A program made the position numbers and the translations under genes. From Lachnospiraceae bacterium (GTDB lineage: Bacteria > Bacillota > Clostridia > Lachnospirales > Lachnospiraceae): 64,000 bases of DNA. The stretch covers positions 124,001 through 188,000 of the forward strand of contig SVEL01000001.1 of assembly GCA_015057425.1 (NCBI GenBank), in the 5' to 3' direction. Shown piece after piece: positions 1-8,561 of this stretch. Numbering within the stretch: the stretch's first letter is position 1; every line of letters begins with the position of its first letter. The notes under the pieces are model-generated. The model was not told the DNA's origin. It did not search any database and saw only the letters and a program-made list of their open reading frames with translations.

Positions 1-451
1 ATACATCAAAAACACCCTGGTTATGTGTCTTTCTGTACTCTGTAAAAATCTTGTGCAATTCAGGGTCTACTTCATACCCATATGTAGTACAAGCCTGTTC
101 AGCTGTCTTGATTCCACCAAATGGCATAAATGCTCTTTTAAGTGGCTTATCTGTCTGAAGACCTACAATCTTTTCGAGGTCTTTCATTTTTTCATTTATA
201 TAACCCGCTTCATGTGAAGTAAGTGTTGCTACAATCTTTGTATCAACATCAAGAACGCCACCCTTTGCACGTTCTTCTTTCTGTAACTTCTGAAGTTCTG
301 CCCATAACTTATCTGTAGCTTCTGTTGGTCCCGCAAGGAATGATGCATCACCATAATATGGTGTATAGTTCTTTTGAATAAAGTCCCTTGTATTGATTTC
401 TTCTTTCCAAAGTCTTCCTTCAAATCCTAACCACTGTTCTCTTTCCAACAT
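1..451 (-). CDS. pflB: Pyruvate formate-lyase (formate acetyltransferase), N-terminal part
   Basis: Partial gene: only about the first 150 of roughly 750 residues lie in the window; the rest runs off the left edge. The translation starts MLEREQWLGFEG and contains family-typical segments RDFIQKNYTPY, FLAGPTE, GGVLDVDTK, VGLQTDKPLKRAFMPFGG and YRKTHNQGVFD. The family converts pyruvate and CoA to acetyl-CoA and formate with a glycyl radical; the radical Gly and active-site Cys pair are in the missing part. The start is set by AGGAGG nine bases upstream. It has its own promoter and is the last minus-strand gene before the edge, so no activase (pflA) can be seen. Confidence 0.96.
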   Translation of the reverse strand, partial: MLEREQWLGFEGRLWKEEINTRDFIQKNYTPYYGDASFLAGPTEATDKLWAELQKLQKEERAKGGVLDVDTKIVATLTSHEAGYINEKMKDLEKIVGLQTDKPLKRAFMPFGGIKTAEQACTTYGYEVDPELHKIFTEYRKTHNQGVFDV

Positions 452-494
452 AGGTATTTTCCTCCTCAAGTGTATTTAAAACATCAGCAACGAT

Positions 495-523
495 ATTCTA
501 ATCTTAAAATGAAAATAAATCAA
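495..523 (-). promoter_or_regulatory. Sigma-A-type promoter for pflB
   Basis: Read on the minus strand, TTGATT (518-523) and TAGAAT (495-500) are separated by 17 bases and lie just over 40 bases upstream of the pflB start. Position and spacing fit a housekeeping promoter; it was found by eye only. Confidence 0.5.
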
Positions 524-573
524 GCATATTTCGACTAAATTAATTTATTCTTAATTTATTACCCAAATAATAG

Positions 574-660
574 AAAAAAACTACCAAAATTTAGGTAATT
601 TTGAACAATTTTTTTGTTAAAAAATTATCCTTCTTTTTCCTTATTTTTCGGTAGTTTTTT
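574..660. repeat. Inverted repeat in the ilvE-pflB gap
   Basis: AAAAAACTACC (575-585) is complementary to GGTAGTTTTTT (650-660), with about 64 bases between. The rest of the 452-724 gap is AT-rich without a gene. The repeat could be an ilvE terminator with an unusually long loop or part of pflB control; the sequence does not decide. Confidence 0.35.
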
Positions 661-724
661 GCTTTATTTGGTTACAGTTTTAACACTTCAAAATTGCTTA
701 CAATTTCCAGTTATTATGTAAACC

Positions 725-1750
725 TTATTTTATTTCTTTTATCCATCCTTCAGGAGCTTCAATTCTGCCCATCTGGATACCTGTTAATGTATCATAAAGT
801 TTCTTTGTTATAGGACCCATTTCTGTCATTCCGCTTGGTAAGCAAATCTCCTTACCATGGTCTACTATCTTACCTACAGGAGAGATAACTGCTGCCGTAC
901 CGCAAAGGCCTGCTTCTGCAAAGTTTTCAAGTTCGTCCTTATATACTTCTCTTTCTTCTACTTCAAGACCAAGATATTCCTTTGCAACATGCATAAGTGA
1001 ACGTCTTGTAATTGATGGAAGTATGCTGTTTGACTTAGGTGTAACAATCTTTCCGTCCTTTGTTACGAAGATAAAGTTTGCTCCGCCTGTTTCCTCTACT
1101 TTTGTTCTTGTAGCAGCATCAAGATACATATTTTCATCATATCCTTCTTCATGTGCTGTTACGATAGCATGTAAGCTCATAGCATAGTTAAGTCCTGCTT
1201 TGATGTTACCTGTTCCGTTTGGAGCTGCTCTGTCAAAGTCACTAATCTTAATAGTCAATGGCTTAACTCCGCCTTTAAAGTATGGACCAACAGGTGTACA
1301 GAAGATTCTGAACTGATAGTCATCTGCCGGCTTAACTCCGATAACAGGATTAATACCAAACATATATGGTCTGATATACAATGTAGCACCTGAACCGTAT
1401 GGTGGAACATACGCCATATTGGCCTTTACTGTTGCGACAACTGCTTCTATAAACTTATCTTCAGGAAATACAGGCATTTCAAGTCTTCTTGCTGAATCTG
1501 CCATTCTTGATGCATTAAGGTCAGGGCGGAATGTAACAACTCTTCCGTCTTCTGTTGTATATGCCTTAAGTCCTTCAAATACTGTCTGTGCATACTGTAA
1601 TACACCTGCACATTCACTCATTGTAACTGTAGCATCTTCTGTAAGAACACCGTTGTCCCATGCTCCTTTTGTATAATTTGCAACAAATCTTTTCTCTGTA
1701 GGTATATATCCAAATCCAAGGTTCGCCCAATCGATATTTTTCTTTTCCAT
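725..1750 (-). CDS. ilvE: Branched-chain-amino-acid aminotransferase
   Basis: A 341-residue class IV PLP aminotransferase that interconverts Leu, Ile and Val with their 2-oxo acids using glutamate/2-oxoglutarate in the cytoplasm. The PLP lysine is in GNIKAGLNYA (K184). FEGLKAY near residue 58, RPYMFG near 127 and EETGGANFIF are typical of the BCAT II group, and length is normal. The start is preceded by AAGGAAGGAATCATT. A good promoter lies upstream, and the nearest other biosynthetic ilv or leu genes are not in this window, so it appears to be a single-gene unit. Confidence 0.96.
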   Translation of the reverse strand: MEKKNIDWANLGFGYIPTEKRFVANYTKGAWDNGVLTEDATVTMSECAGVLQYAQTVFEGLKAYTTEDGRVVTFRPDLNASRMADSARRLEMPVFPEDKFIEAVVATVKANMAYVPPYGSGATLYIRPYMFGINPVIGVKPADDYQFRIFCTPVGPYFKGGVKPLTIKISDFDRAAPNGTGNIKAGLNYAMSLHAIVTAHEEGYDENMYLDAATRTKVEETGGANFIFVTKDGKIVTPKSNSILPSITRRSLMHVAKEYLGLEVEEREVYKDELENFAEAGLCGTAAVISPVGKIVDHGKEICLPSGMTEMGPITKKLYDTLTGIQMGRIEAPEGWIKEIK

Positions 1751-1821
1751 AATGATTCCTTCCTTTCCGTATCATAATATTTCATACTCACCTGATCACA
1801 AGTATAAATATAACTTAAATT

Positions 1822-1849
1822 AGTATAGCACACTGAAATGAAATATCAA
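1822..1849 (-). promoter_or_regulatory. Promoter for ilvE
   Basis: On the minus strand TTGATA (1844-1849), a 16-base spacer and TATACT (1822-1827) form a near-consensus promoter about 70 bases before the ilvE ATG. No T-box or leader peptide was seen between it and the start. Confidence 0.65.
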
Positions 1850-1863
1850 GATTTTTGTAAAAA

Positions 1864-4506
1864 TTAAGTTACCAAATGCTCTTCTCTAAGCTTTTGCTCT
1901 ACGTTTGCAACATCTTCTTCAAGCTCTCTTGATGACATAAGAAGACATCCTTCACCTCTTATAATTATCTGTTCAAGTCCGTCGGAAGTAGCCACGGTGA
2001 TATCATAATTACGGCTGTTATTGTGAGCAAATTTTTCTATATACTGGTCTGCTGTTTCAGCCTCTTGCGTATAAACTACGTGTATGTTGTGATAGTCGAG
2101 AATTTCCGTCTGATGGCCTTTTACTCTATACGCATCAAATACAACTATCAGATTGACATCTTTAATAGCCTGATAATTACAGAGAATATCCAAAAGTTTT
2201 CCTCTTGCGCTGTCTACATTTACCTTTGCAAGCTCGTTAAGCTCCTTCCAGGCATATATTACATTATATCCGTCTACCAAAAGGTACTTTTCTTTCTTTT
2301 CCTGTTTCTTATAAGTCCTTGTAACAGGTCCCTGACTTTCCGCTTTCTTATGCTTAACAACATGTCCAAAGCGGCTTCTCTCCTCAGTCTTCTTGTTGGC
2401 AAATGCACTTCTGTCAAGAATTTTATCTATTTCTTCAGTACCAAGCCATACTTCTTCAGTGGTGTGTGCCTTTCTCGCTGACATAATAACTTCCGTTGTA
2501 TCAGCCATATCCTTTCCTGCTTTTGCCGGATTATACGCTTCTATATGCATATAATCTTTTACCTGATACCACGGAACTATGAAGCCTGAACCGTGAGCAC
2601 AAAATACTGAATCCGGTGTATTCCTTCTGTCTCTTTCGGGATTATACCTTCTCTTTTCAATAACTTCTTCGCTGTTGTGACATTTCTTATATCCGCCTGA
2701 TGTACAGATACAACGTCCCTGCCCCTTTGTAAAGCTTCTGAGTTCTGTCTGATAGCCGTGCATGGAAGATACAGGAACAACACCCTCAAGTACTGAAAAT
2801 TCGCCTTCCTGATAAGGTGAACCTATCTGTCCGTGCATCCTTTCCATATCAGTCATTACACGACCGATATATTCTGCCGGGACTTCTATCTTAAACTTGT
2901 AGTACGGTTCTAAAAGCACCGATTCTGCTTCCATAAGGCCCTGTCTCACTGCCCTGTAGGTTGCCTGTCTGAAATCTCCGCCTTCTGTATGCTTCTTGTG
3001 AGCTCTTCCTGCCACTAAAGTTATCTTTACATCCGTAAGCGCAGAACCTGTAAGGACACCTCTGTGTTCCTTTTCTTCCAAATGTGTAAGTATAAGCCTC
3101 TGCCAGTTTTTATCAAGTGCATCTTCACTACATTCTGCAGCAATGACAACTCCGCTTCCTTCTTCCAACGGTTCTATTAAGACGTGTACTTCCGCATAAT
3201 GTCTCAATGGCTCAAAATGTCCCACACCTTCTACCGTAGAAGCAATGGTTTCCTTATACACAATATTGCCTGCACCAAATTCCACAATTATGCCAAAACG
3301 TTCAAATATGATATTTCTCAATATTTCTATCTGAACTTCGCCCATTATACGGACTTTTATCTCTGAATGTTCCTCTTCCCACAGTACATTCAGTTCCGGA
3401 TTTTCTTCTTCCAGCTGTTTCATTTTCTGAAGAACAACCGTAGCATCCGTATCGTCCTTTATAATAACGGAATATGTCATGACCGGTTCAAGAAATGGCT
3501 GTGTACCTATCTTTTCTATACCAAGGCCCTGTCCCGGATAAGTGTACTTTAATCCCGTAACACAACATATATCACCTGCATATACTTCATTTACAGCCTG
3601 GTACTTTTCTCCGGAATACAATCTTATCTGGTTAACCTTCTCTGACCATTCAGTTATCTCTTCATCTGCCCCATCATCATCTGACATACGTCCCCTGACA
3701 CAATCACCGTTTAATGTTTCCTTTACCTTGAGCATACCTCCGGTGACCTTCATAAATGTCAAACGATTTCCCTGATCATCTTCTGATATCTTATAAACTC
3801 TTGCTCCGAATTCATCACTATAATCCTGACTAAGAATATATGCATCTGCTTTTTCCATAAAATATTCTATACCGTCAAGCTTTAGTGCTGAGCCGAAAAA
3901 GCATGGAAATACCCTTCTTTCTCTTATAAGATGCGCATATACTTCATCTCCCATATCTTTATGACCTTCAAGAATCATCTCCATAAGTTTTTCATCGCAC
4001 AAAGCAATACTCTCATAGAATTCTTCTTTCGATGTATCGGTAAAATCCACACATCTGTCATCCAGTTTGTTCTGAAGCATGTCCATAAGTTCTTTTCTGT
4101 CTGTTCCCGGACGGTCCATCTTATTTATAAATACAAATGTCGGTATATTATACTTTGAAAGCAATTTCCACAAGGTTGTTGTATGACTCTGTATACCTTC
4201 AGGTCCGCTTATGACAAGAATTGTATAGTCAAGCACCTGTAACGTTCTCTCCATCTCTGCAGAAAAGTCCACGTGTCCCGGAGTATCAAGTAATATAATC
4301 TCCGTATCCTTTAACTCCATTCTTGCCTGCTTGGAAAATATAGTGATACCCCTTTCTCTTTCCATATCAAATGTATCAAGAAAAGTATCTTTATTATCCA
4401 CTCTTCCAAAGCTTCTTATGGCTCCTGACGTATAGAGCATTGCTTCTGATAATGTTGTTTTGCCCGAATCAACGTGAGCAATTATGCCCACAACTGCTTT
4501 CTTCAT
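1864..4506 (-). CDS. Ribosomal-protection-type translation GTPase fused to a Rae1/YacP-like NYN endonuclease
   Basis: An 880-residue two-part protein. Residues 1 to about 680 match the EF-G-like TetM/TetO branch: G1 AHVDSGKTT, G2 ERGIT, G3 DTPGH, G4 NKMD, then translation-factor domains II-V. Residues 740-875 match the NYN nuclease Rae1/YacP: LLVDGYNVIYAW (D745), VVFDAYRVKG (D791), ETADQYIEK (D820) and VATSDGLEQ (D842). Known biology: ribosomal protection proteins enter the ribosomal A site using GTP, and B. subtilis Rae1 cuts mRNA in the A site. Inference: this chimera acts on stalled or drug-bound ribosomes. Tetracycline resistance cannot be concluded. It lies alone between ilvE and the tyrS operon. 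Confidence 0.93.
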   Translation of the reverse strand: MKKAVVGIIAHVDSGKTTLSEAMLYTSGAIRSFGRVDNKDTFLDTFDMERERGITIFSKQARMELKDTEIILLDTPGHVDFSAEMERTLQVLDYTILVISGPEGIQSHTTTLWKLLSKYNIPTFVFINKMDRPGTDRKELMDMLQNKLDDRCVDFTDTSKEEFYESIALCDEKLMEMILEGHKDMGDEVYAHLIRERRVFPCFFGSALKLDGIEYFMEKADAYILSQDYSDEFGARVYKISEDDQGNRLTFMKVTGGMLKVKETLNGDCVRGRMSDDDGADEEITEWSEKVNQIRLYSGEKYQAVNEVYAGDICCVTGLKYTYPGQGLGIEKIGTQPFLEPVMTYSVIIKDDTDATVVLQKMKQLEEENPELNVLWEEEHSEIKVRIMGEVQIEILRNIIFERFGIIVEFGAGNIVYKETIASTVEGVGHFEPLRHYAEVHVLIEPLEEGSGVVIAAECSEDALDKNWQRLILTHLEEKEHRGVLTGSALTDVKITLVAGRAHKKHTEGGDFRQATYRAVRQGLMEAESVLLEPYYKFKIEVPAEYIGRVMTDMERMHGQIGSPYQEGEFSVLEGVVPVSSMHGYQTELRSFTKGQGRCICTSGGYKKCHNSEEVIEKRRYNPERDRRNTPDSVFCAHGSGFIVPWYQVKDYMHIEAYNPAKAGKDMADTTEVIMSARKAHTTEEVWLGTEEIDKILDRSAFANKKTEERSRFGHVVKHKKAESQGPVTRTYKKQEKKEKYLLVDGYNVIYAWKELNELAKVNVDSARGKLLDILCNYQAIKDVNLIVVFDAYRVKGHQTEILDYHNIHVVYTQEAETADQYIEKFAHNNSRNYDITVATSDGLEQIIIRGEGCLLMSSRELEEDVANVEQKLREEHLVT

Positions 4507-4540
4507 CTTTATACTAAATCCTTTTACCTGTTTATAAAAT

Positions 4541-4555
4541 AGGGATAATTTCCCT
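4541..4555. promoter_or_regulatory. Small dyad upstream of the GTPase-NYN gene
   Basis: AGGGA-taatt-TCCCT lies about 35 bases before the start of the GTPase-NYN gene. It may be an operator or a 5'-UTR hairpin; no leader peptide of the tetM attenuation type was recognised. Confidence 0.25.
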
Positions 4556-4573
4556 AAACTTTCTGTATTATAA

Positions 4574-4603
4574 CAAAAAACGGGGCTTATTGAAAGCCCC
4601 GTT
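4574..4603 (-). terminator. Rho-independent terminator after the zinc-ribbon gene
   Basis: A 9-bp GC-rich stem (AACGGGGCT / AGCCCCGTT) with a 7-base loop is followed on the minus strand by TTTTTTG, immediately beyond the stop codon of the 4609-6054 gene. It ends the tyrS operon. Confidence 0.9.
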
Positions 4604-4608
4604 GTAAT

Positions 4609-6054
4609 TTATGCTGCCATAGCTGCATCTGTCTGTTCTTCTACAGGTTCTGTCGGAAGGCCTGCTGATGCTGATACATTGTATCCGTCTTCTACGTATG
4701 GATTAATTAATCCTTCACATAATGCGTTTAATGACGCATATCCTTTTACTTCATACCAGCTCCACCAGCCGTACTTAAGACCTGAACCGCCTTCGATATC
4801 CCATGAAGATTCATACCATGTATCTTCACCTTCAAGTCTATCGATTGCATTGTATAACTTAAATGACATATAAACTGTTGCCGGTTCAAAATCTGCAGGG
4901 TCTGCAAGACTTGTAATATCTACTGAATATACAGGAATAATGTAATTCTTATTGTAAGCGTCTAAGTTTGACAATACATATGTACCAACATAAGTAATGT
5001 TTGTTCCTGTAAATTCTGATGAATTACTGTTAAGGTATGAATTAATTTCATCTAAAACAACATTCTTATATAAGTCTATAACGCCCAGTGCAAACTGGTC
5101 AACACTTGTATAATACTTATCTGCATCACCAACTGTGTATTCATATGTTGTAGCTGTTATTCTGTATCCGTCTTCTGCTGCCCATGTAATATAAGCTTCA
5201 GGAACTGTAATTGTTACTTTATCACCAATGCTGAGATTATATCTGTTATCAACATCAAGACTGATATAATCATCTACATAACTGTCATCTTCTTTGCTGA
5301 TATAAACAGATACGTCTCCGTCTATACCTTCCTGTGTAATTGTAATGTAATCAAATGGATTAAGGTCTGTAAGTGCCTGAAGGTCTTTTACCTTAAAGTA
5401 TGAGTTCTTTGTTTCTAATTCAATCTTGCACTCTTCAAGATATTCTTTAATAACATCACTTTCAGGAACTGTTACTTTATATGTAACTTCTTCACCATTT
5501 GTTAAGGCTGAGTACTTATCTACATATATAGATACGCTGTTTGCTACAACTACTGCTGCTCTTCTTGCCTTATCTTCATCTACGAATAAGCCCTTTTCAT
5601 CAACAAATTCTTTGACAAACTTATCATAATCAAATGATACTGAAACTCTACCTACTGTATCATATCCTGTAAATGTTGTTTTTACATAATCATTCATATC
5701 AAGCTTGTTTGTTTTGTTCATAAGAATTGCAAAAATGATTACAATTGCTATAACTGCTACTACTGCAAATGCTGCCAATGCTGCAACAATTCCGCCTATT
5801 ATAAGTGCAAGTTTTACTGTTTTCTTCTTCTTGTCATCTGCTGCTACGCCTGCTGCCGCTGCTCCTGCTGCCGCTGCTCCTGCGTCTGCACCATCAGTTC
5901 CATTTTCACCGGCTTCGCCACCTGCTCCGCCTGCACCGCCTGCCATAGCTGCTGTTTCAGCTGCAGGTGCTGCTTCTTCTATGGCTGTGCCACATTCTGT
6001 ACAGAACTTAATATCGTCTGCCATTTCTTTTCCACAATTTGTACATGTTTTCAT
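4609..6054 (-). CDS. Zinc-ribbon, single-pass membrane protein with large extracytoplasmic domain
   Basis: 481 residues. It begins with a zinc ribbon (CTNCG...CTECG, residues 4-21), followed by an Ala/Gly-rich linker (about 28-75), one hydrophobic segment (about 80-112, LALIIGGIVAALAAFAVVAV) and about 370 acidic, Tyr/Thr-rich residues predicted outside the cell. The layout resembles the TcaA/YvbJ type of zinc-ribbon envelope proteins, but no specific function can be assigned. AGGAGGA precedes the ATG. The start is 25 bases after the tyrS stop and a strong terminator follows, so it is probably cotranscribed with tyrS under the T-box. Confidence 0.8.
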   Translation of the reverse strand: MKTCTNCGKEMADDIKFCTECGTAIEEAAPAAETAAMAGGAGGAGGEAGENGTDGADAGAAAAGAAAAGVAADDKKKKTVKLALIIGGIVAALAAFAVVAVIAIVIIFAILMNKTNKLDMNDYVKTTFTGYDTVGRVSVSFDYDKFVKEFVDEKGLFVDEDKARRAAVVVANSVSIYVDKYSALTNGEEVTYKVTVPESDVIKEYLEECKIELETKNSYFKVKDLQALTDLNPFDYITITQEGIDGDVSVYISKEDDSYVDDYISLDVDNRYNLSIGDKVTITVPEAYITWAAEDGYRITATTYEYTVGDADKYYTSVDQFALGVIDLYKNVVLDEINSYLNSNSSEFTGTNITYVGTYVLSNLDAYNKNYIIPVYSVDITSLADPADFEPATVYMSFKLYNAIDRLEGEDTWYESSWDIEGGSGLKYGWWSWYEVKGYASLNALCEGLINPYVEDGYNVSASAGLPTEPVEEQTDAAMAA

Positions 6055-6079
6055 TGTGCTTTCCTCCGTAATATATATT

Positions 6080-7303
6080 TTAAGCTAAAACTGCTTTATG
6101 GAATGTCTTTTTACCCTTTTTAATCTTTACGCCTTCTTTTAACTGTGCTTCAGTAACAACAGCATCGATTGCTGTTATCTTTTCGTCATCTACAAGCACA
6201 CCCCCCTGCTGAATCAATCTTCTTGCTTCATTTTTTGATGCAACAAGCTTTAACTCAAGCATAAGGTCCATAATGTTGATGGCTCCGTCAGTTAACTTAT
6301 CAGAGGTAATCTCTGTTGTAGGCATATTAGAGTCATCTGCACCGCCTGCAAATAATGCAAGAGAAGCTGTTCTTGCTTTCTCTGCCTCTTCCTTACCATG
6401 AACAAGTGTTGTAAGTTCATATGCAAGGATATCCTTTGCCTTGTTAAGTTCAGCGCCTTCCCATTTATCCATTTCATCGATTTCTTCAAGAGGAAGGAAT
6501 GTAAGCATTCTGATACATTTAAGTACGTCCTTATCACCTACATTTCTCCAGTACTGGTAAAATTCAAATGGTGATGTCTTGTTTGGATCAAGCCATACAG
6601 CACCATTAGCTGTCTTACCCATCTTCTTACCTTCTGAATTCATAAGAAGAGTAATAGTCATAGCGTACGCATCTTTACCAAGTTTCTTACGGATAAGTTC
6701 TGTTCCGCCAAGCATATTGGACCACTGGTCGTCACCGCCGAACTGCATATTACATCCGTATTCTTTATATAAATGATAGAAATCGTATGACTGCATAATC
6801 ATGTAGTTAAACTCAAGGAATGAAAGACCATTTTCCATTCTCTGTTTATAACACTCTGCACGAAGCATATTGTTTACTGAAAAACAAGCTCCTACCTCTC
6901 TTAACACATCAATGTAGTTAAGCTTTAATAACCAGTCAGCGTTATTTACTGCTATTGCTCCGCCTTCACTAAAGTCAATAAATCTTTCCATCTGTTTCTT
7001 GAAACATTCGCAGTTGTGCTCGATTGTCTCAGGTGTCATCATTGAACGCATATCGTTTCTTCCTGATGGGTCACCGATATAGCCTGTACCACCGCCCAAC
7101 AATACAACCGGCTTATTTCCTGCCATCTGAAGTCTCTTCATAAGACAAAGTGCCATAAAATGACCTACATGAAGTGAATCAGCTGTTGGGTCAAAACCGA
7201 TGTAAAATGTAGCTTTACCTTCATTTATAAGGTTTTTGATTTCGTCTTCATCCGTAACCTGTGCAATAAGACCACGAGCTACCAATTCGTCATAAATTTT
7301 CAT
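6080..7303 (-). CDS. tyrS: Tyrosyl-tRNA synthetase
   Basis: 407 residues, a class I synthetase that charges tRNA-Tyr in the cytoplasm. The HIGH motif is HVGH in FDPTADSLHVGHF (about residues 39-51), the KMSKS motif appears as KMGKT, and an S4-like RNA-binding domain ends the protein (ASKNEARRLIQQGGVLVDD). Length is normal. The start has AGGAAAGGAAG upstream. It lies directly downstream of a T-box leader whose specifier candidate is UAC, so it should be induced by uncharged tRNA-Tyr. Confidence 0.98.
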   Translation of the reverse strand: MKIYDELVARGLIAQVTDEDEIKNLINEGKATFYIGFDPTADSLHVGHFMALCLMKRLQMAGNKPVVLLGGGTGYIGDPSGRNDMRSMMTPETIEHNCECFKKQMERFIDFSEGGAIAVNNADWLLKLNYIDVLREVGACFSVNNMLRAECYKQRMENGLSFLEFNYMIMQSYDFYHLYKEYGCNMQFGGDDQWSNMLGGTELIRKKLGKDAYAMTITLLMNSEGKKMGKTANGAVWLDPNKTSPFEFYQYWRNVGDKDVLKCIRMLTFLPLEEIDEMDKWEGAELNKAKDILAYELTTLVHGKEEAEKARTASLALFAGGADDSNMPTTEITSDKLTDGAINIMDLMLELKLVASKNEARRLIQQGGVLVDDEKITAIDAVVTEAQLKEGVKIKKGKKTFHKAVLA

Positions 7304-7333
7304 AATTTTCTTCCTTTCCTAATATATAAACAA

Positions 7334-7355
7334 AGAATCTCGCAAGCGAGATTCT
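7334..7355 (-). repeat. Second hairpin between the T-box terminator and tyrS
   Basis: A perfect inverted repeat with 10-base arms, AGAATCTCGC and GCGAGATTCT, separated by AA. On the minus strand it is followed by TTGTTTATATA and lies about 30 bases before the tyrS ATG. It could be a second, weaker stop or an mRNA-stabilising hairpin. Confidence 0.5.
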
Positions 7356-7380
7356 CCGCGCCCGAGCGGTATTGCGTAGC

Positions 7381-7667
7381 AATAAAATACCTCTGTAGCC
7401 TAAGCTACAGAGGGCATATTATGCGGTACCACCTCTGAACAAAAAAACCTCTCGATTCTTTCCTCATCGGGTAAAATAGCATTTGCTATTTACTCATACG
7501 CTGTATCGGGCGTTCCCGTCTTACCCTACTGTTTTGTCAAGTTCAGGCAGCTGCTCCGAGATGTATTCGTATCAGTATTTTTACATCCTCACACCAACCG
7601 GATGCTCTCTTAAAAAAACCTCTGACCTACTGGTTCTCTTCATCGCATTGAATATTTATCTGTGTTA
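7381..7667 (-). promoter_or_regulatory. Tyrosine T-box leader (tyrS riboregulator)
   Basis: On the minus strand the leader has the T-box sequence AGGTGGTACCGC (7423-7434), Stem I landmarks (AGAGAGC then GGTTGGTG near 7585-7612), and a specifier candidate UAC in GAAUACA (7563-7565). A terminator with a 10-bp stem (CCTCTGTAGC / GCTACAGAGG, 7390-7413) is followed by UAUUUUAUU. T-box RNAs bind the cognate uncharged tRNA, which stabilises the antiterminator. A tyrosine codon next to tyrS makes the assignment firm; exact stem borders were not modelled. Confidence 0.93.
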
Positions 7668-7673
7668 TGGTGT

Positions 7674-7702
7674 ATTATAGACTACACATCCGAATTTATC
7701 AA
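7674..7702 (-). promoter_or_regulatory. Promoter for the T-box/tyrS operon
   Basis: On the minus strand TTGATA (7697-7702), 17 bases and TATAAT (7674-7679). It overlaps the stop codon end of the upstream HipA-like gene. Confidence 0.75.
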
Positions 7703-8532
7703 GTGATTTTTTTATTTTCTTCTGATAACATTTCTTTGTTAATAAATTTTTGATGTTCAAATATTTTTACTATTCTATCTGCTATTTTATCTCCATAACT
7801 TCTGCTAAGTTCTTCTTTTGTTGATAATGAAATTGATATGTCTTTTGATATTTTCAGCACTGTTCCATATAATTTTTCACATGCCTCAACCTGCGTATCA
7901 AAATCTTTATGAAACGGCTTAGAGGATACACTATTTATTAATCCGGTCAGATAAAATGAATCTAAAGGATAATCATTTCTTATATCTGACAAAAATGCTG
8001 CCCCATTATCAAATACCGGTGTCATCCGAAAACTATCTGTTACTTCGTTATATATAAATGCAATATTATTAAAGTGTCTATCTTCGTTTAAAACAAATTT
8101 ATCCCACTCAAGTAACTGAGTTAATTTTTTTCCAAAATCTTCAATCTTCGTTATCTCTGTTATAGTATTTACAAAGATTTGTATATTTTCTGATAGAGGT
8201 ACTTCGCTTTTAATTAAATCTTGAGCACTTATATTTTTATATTTTTTTATTAGCCTATCTGCAGTAATGGTTATCTCATTTGAATTTAAATAATTCTTTG
8301 AAACACATCCATTATAACGCTTGTTATTTATGCTTATTTCCTCTATTCTATATTCTACAAAATCTTCTATATTAGTATATTTTGCAAGTTGTGAACATAC
8401 ATACTCTGAAGCACCTTCGTATCCTAAAAAATCAGCTTTATGCCATTCATTTCCTATTAAAAATTTTATCTGATTACCTTTTGATGTGGACAGCTTACCA
8501 GTTGAACCATCATTATTATTATATACTTCCAT
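7699..8532 (-). CDS. HipA-like (CtkA-like) protein kinase
   Basis: 277 residues, much shorter than classical HipA (about 440). Kinase landmarks are present: the catalytic loop LNEDRHFNNIAF (D151, N155/N156) and the metal-binding FDNGAAF (D175). The N-terminal part has GYEGASEYVCSQL and NGCVSKNYL, typical of HipA/CtkA relatives, but lacks the HipA N-terminal subdomain. HipA kinases phosphorylate translation-related proteins and are normally held by a partner. The gene follows a 101-residue partner with a 29-base gap and has AAAGGAGG before its ATG. No HipB-type HTH repressor is adjacent. Toxicity is inferred only. Confidence 0.8.
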   Translation of the reverse strand: MEVYNNNDGSTGKLSTSKGNQIKFLIGNEWHKADFLGYEGASEYVCSQLAKYTNIEDFVEYRIEEISINNKRYNGCVSKNYLNSNEITITADRLIKKYKNISAQDLIKSEVPLSENIQIFVNTITEITKIEDFGKKLTQLLEWDKFVLNEDRHFNNIAFIYNEVTDSFRMTPVFDNGAAFLSDIRNDYPLDSFYLTGLINSVSSKPFHKDFDTQVEACEKLYGTVLKISKDISISLSTKEELSRSYGDKIADRIVKIFEHQKFINKEMLSEENKKIT

Positions 8533-8561
8533 TTTTAGCTGCCTCCTTTACATTTGAATAA

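Noticed and set aside
2023..2481. 152-codon plus-strand open frame
   Set aside because: Antisense shadow of the GTPase-NYN gene; no ribosome binding site or recognisable domain.
1864..4506. Tetracycline resistance determinant
   Set aside because: It belongs to the same broad GTPase branch, but with a nuclease fusion, no mobile context and no leader attenuator; resistance cannot be inferred.
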